A DNA stretch of 12,819 bases. Origin: a bacterium. Its GTDB lineage: Bacteria > Patescibacteriota > Andersenbacteria > UBA10190. Shown in pieces: positions 12,291 to 12,819 of the stretch. The first letter of the stretch is position 1, and every line of letters begins with the position of its first letter. Where the stretch lies: the NCBI GenBank assembly GCA_002686445.1, contig NZCO01000025.1, forward strand, positions 1 to 12,819, read 5' to 3'. The position numbers and the translations under genes were made by a program. Below the pieces are notes generated by a model. The model was not told where the DNA came from. It searched no databases and saw nothing but the letters and a program-made list of their open reading frames with translations.

Positions 12291-12818
12291 CTACGGCCAG
12301 TATTCCCAGACGTGGTAGTTATTGGCCAAGAAGAAGGCAGCAACCGCGAGCGTGCCAGCAAGCAGACAACCCTCAAATATCCACTGGCCGCGGTCTTTCG
12401 CCCAGCTATCATCGCCGTAACGCTCCACCATCATATCCTGCTGGCGCCTAGTCCAGGCATATAACATAAATGGTTCACACGTAGGATCAGGGGTCCGGAG
12501 GCAATAGTATGTGCGAGTGACAGGGAACGTCCACCGAATTCCCCAGCCCACATGCTGTGAGTCCAGAACGTAGTGCATAAGCATCACTGCGGCTAATACT
12601 ACAGCCTGTTGCCACACGAGCACGTGCAGCGCGATGAATAGACAGATAGGCACGGTCAGCAACGGGTAGTGTGAGATGTCGCGATGGCGATGAGCCCACT
12701 TGTCCAGCTTGCCACCGAAGAGCAAGTAGATGAGCATATCTACGTCTGGCAGGATAGATCCGATCACGGCCACAGCCATGAAGCCAAGTGTGAAGTCGAA
12801 CCAGGGCAGCAGCGACAA
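12291..12818 (-). CDS. DUF457/YdjM-like membrane protein (putative metal-dependent hydrolase), partial
   Basis: The reading frame stays open to the window edge, so the true start may lie outside; a TTG at 12818 is the only start-like codon at the edge. Visible features, numbered from there, are SILPDVD (21-27), HRHRDISHYP (43-52) and MHYVLDS (81-87), followed by WGIRWTFPVTRTYY. This pattern of Asp and His residues between helices matches the DUF457/YdjM group of inner-membrane proteins described as metal-dependent hydrolases, whose biochemical role is largely unknown. Hydrophobic segments lie at about 10-33, 53-80 and 146-167. A His replaces none of the expected motif positions, but the usual Thr of the ITHS box is Ser here (ISHY). 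It has its own terminator and seems independent of the ATPase operon. Confidence 0.7.
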   Translation of the reverse strand: MSLLPWFDFTLGFMAVAVIGSILPDVDMLIYLLFGGKLDKWAHRHRDISHYPLLTVPICLFIALHVLVWQQAVVLAAVMLMHYVLDSQHVGWGIRWTFPVTRTYYCLRTPDPTCEPFMLYAWTRRQQDMMVERYGDDSWAKDRGQWIFEGCLLAGTLAVAAFFLANNYHVWEYWP

Positions 12819-12819
12819 G

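Noticed and set aside
1..12819. CRISPR arrays, tRNA or rRNA genes, recognisable transposases or toxin-antitoxin pairs
   Set aside because: I looked for spaced direct repeats, cloverleaf arms, rRNA motifs and transposase signatures on both strands and saw none.

Overview
This window is dominated by one complete bacterial V/A-type (rotary) ATPase operon on the + strand (about 1720-10860). The gene order is peripheral stalk (G/H-like), I, K, E, C, F, A, B, a Nudix hydrolase, D. Apart from the Nudix gene, this is the order of the Enterococcus hirae ntp and Thermus atp operons. The A subunit has an intact Walker A loop and catalytic Glu, the B subunit has a degenerate P-loop and an arginine finger, and subunit I keeps the essential TM arginine. 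The four-helix proteolipid K carries the full set of Na+ ligands known from E. hirae NtpK, so a Na+-translocating enzyme is predicted.

Upstream (1-1683) lie a D-2-hydroxyacid dehydrogenase (glyoxylate/hydroxypyruvate reductase type), a small secreted or anchored beta-rich protein and a 40-residue membrane peptide. A strong promoter (TTGACA, 17 bp, TACATT) sits at 1723-1751. Its -10 is enclosed by a 10-bp inverted repeat and is followed by a terminator-like leader hairpin before the first ATPase gene. A very stable 15-bp hairpin separates subunits I and K.

Downstream (10812-12819) is an accessory region. Two broken copies of the 3' end of the D-subunit gene flank a 122-residue membrane protein. 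Both are interrupted after the same CAAGAAC string by different palindromic (REP-like) sequences. The better preserved copy differs from the resident gene only by synonymous changes, which suggests a fossil of a foreign or older allele rather than a decaying duplicate. Two minus-strand genes follow, each with a strong intrinsic terminator of similar sequence: an anchored acidic Pro/Glu-rich protein and a DUF457/YdjM-like membrane protein cut by the window edge.

The organism is a bacterium of roughly 50% GC. No gene has a well-placed Shine-Dalgarno sequence, all 15 larger genes end in TAA or TAG and none in TGA, and the palindromic repeats resemble those common in candidate-phylum (CPR/Patescibacteria-like) genomes. 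That assignment is an inference and only moderately secure.
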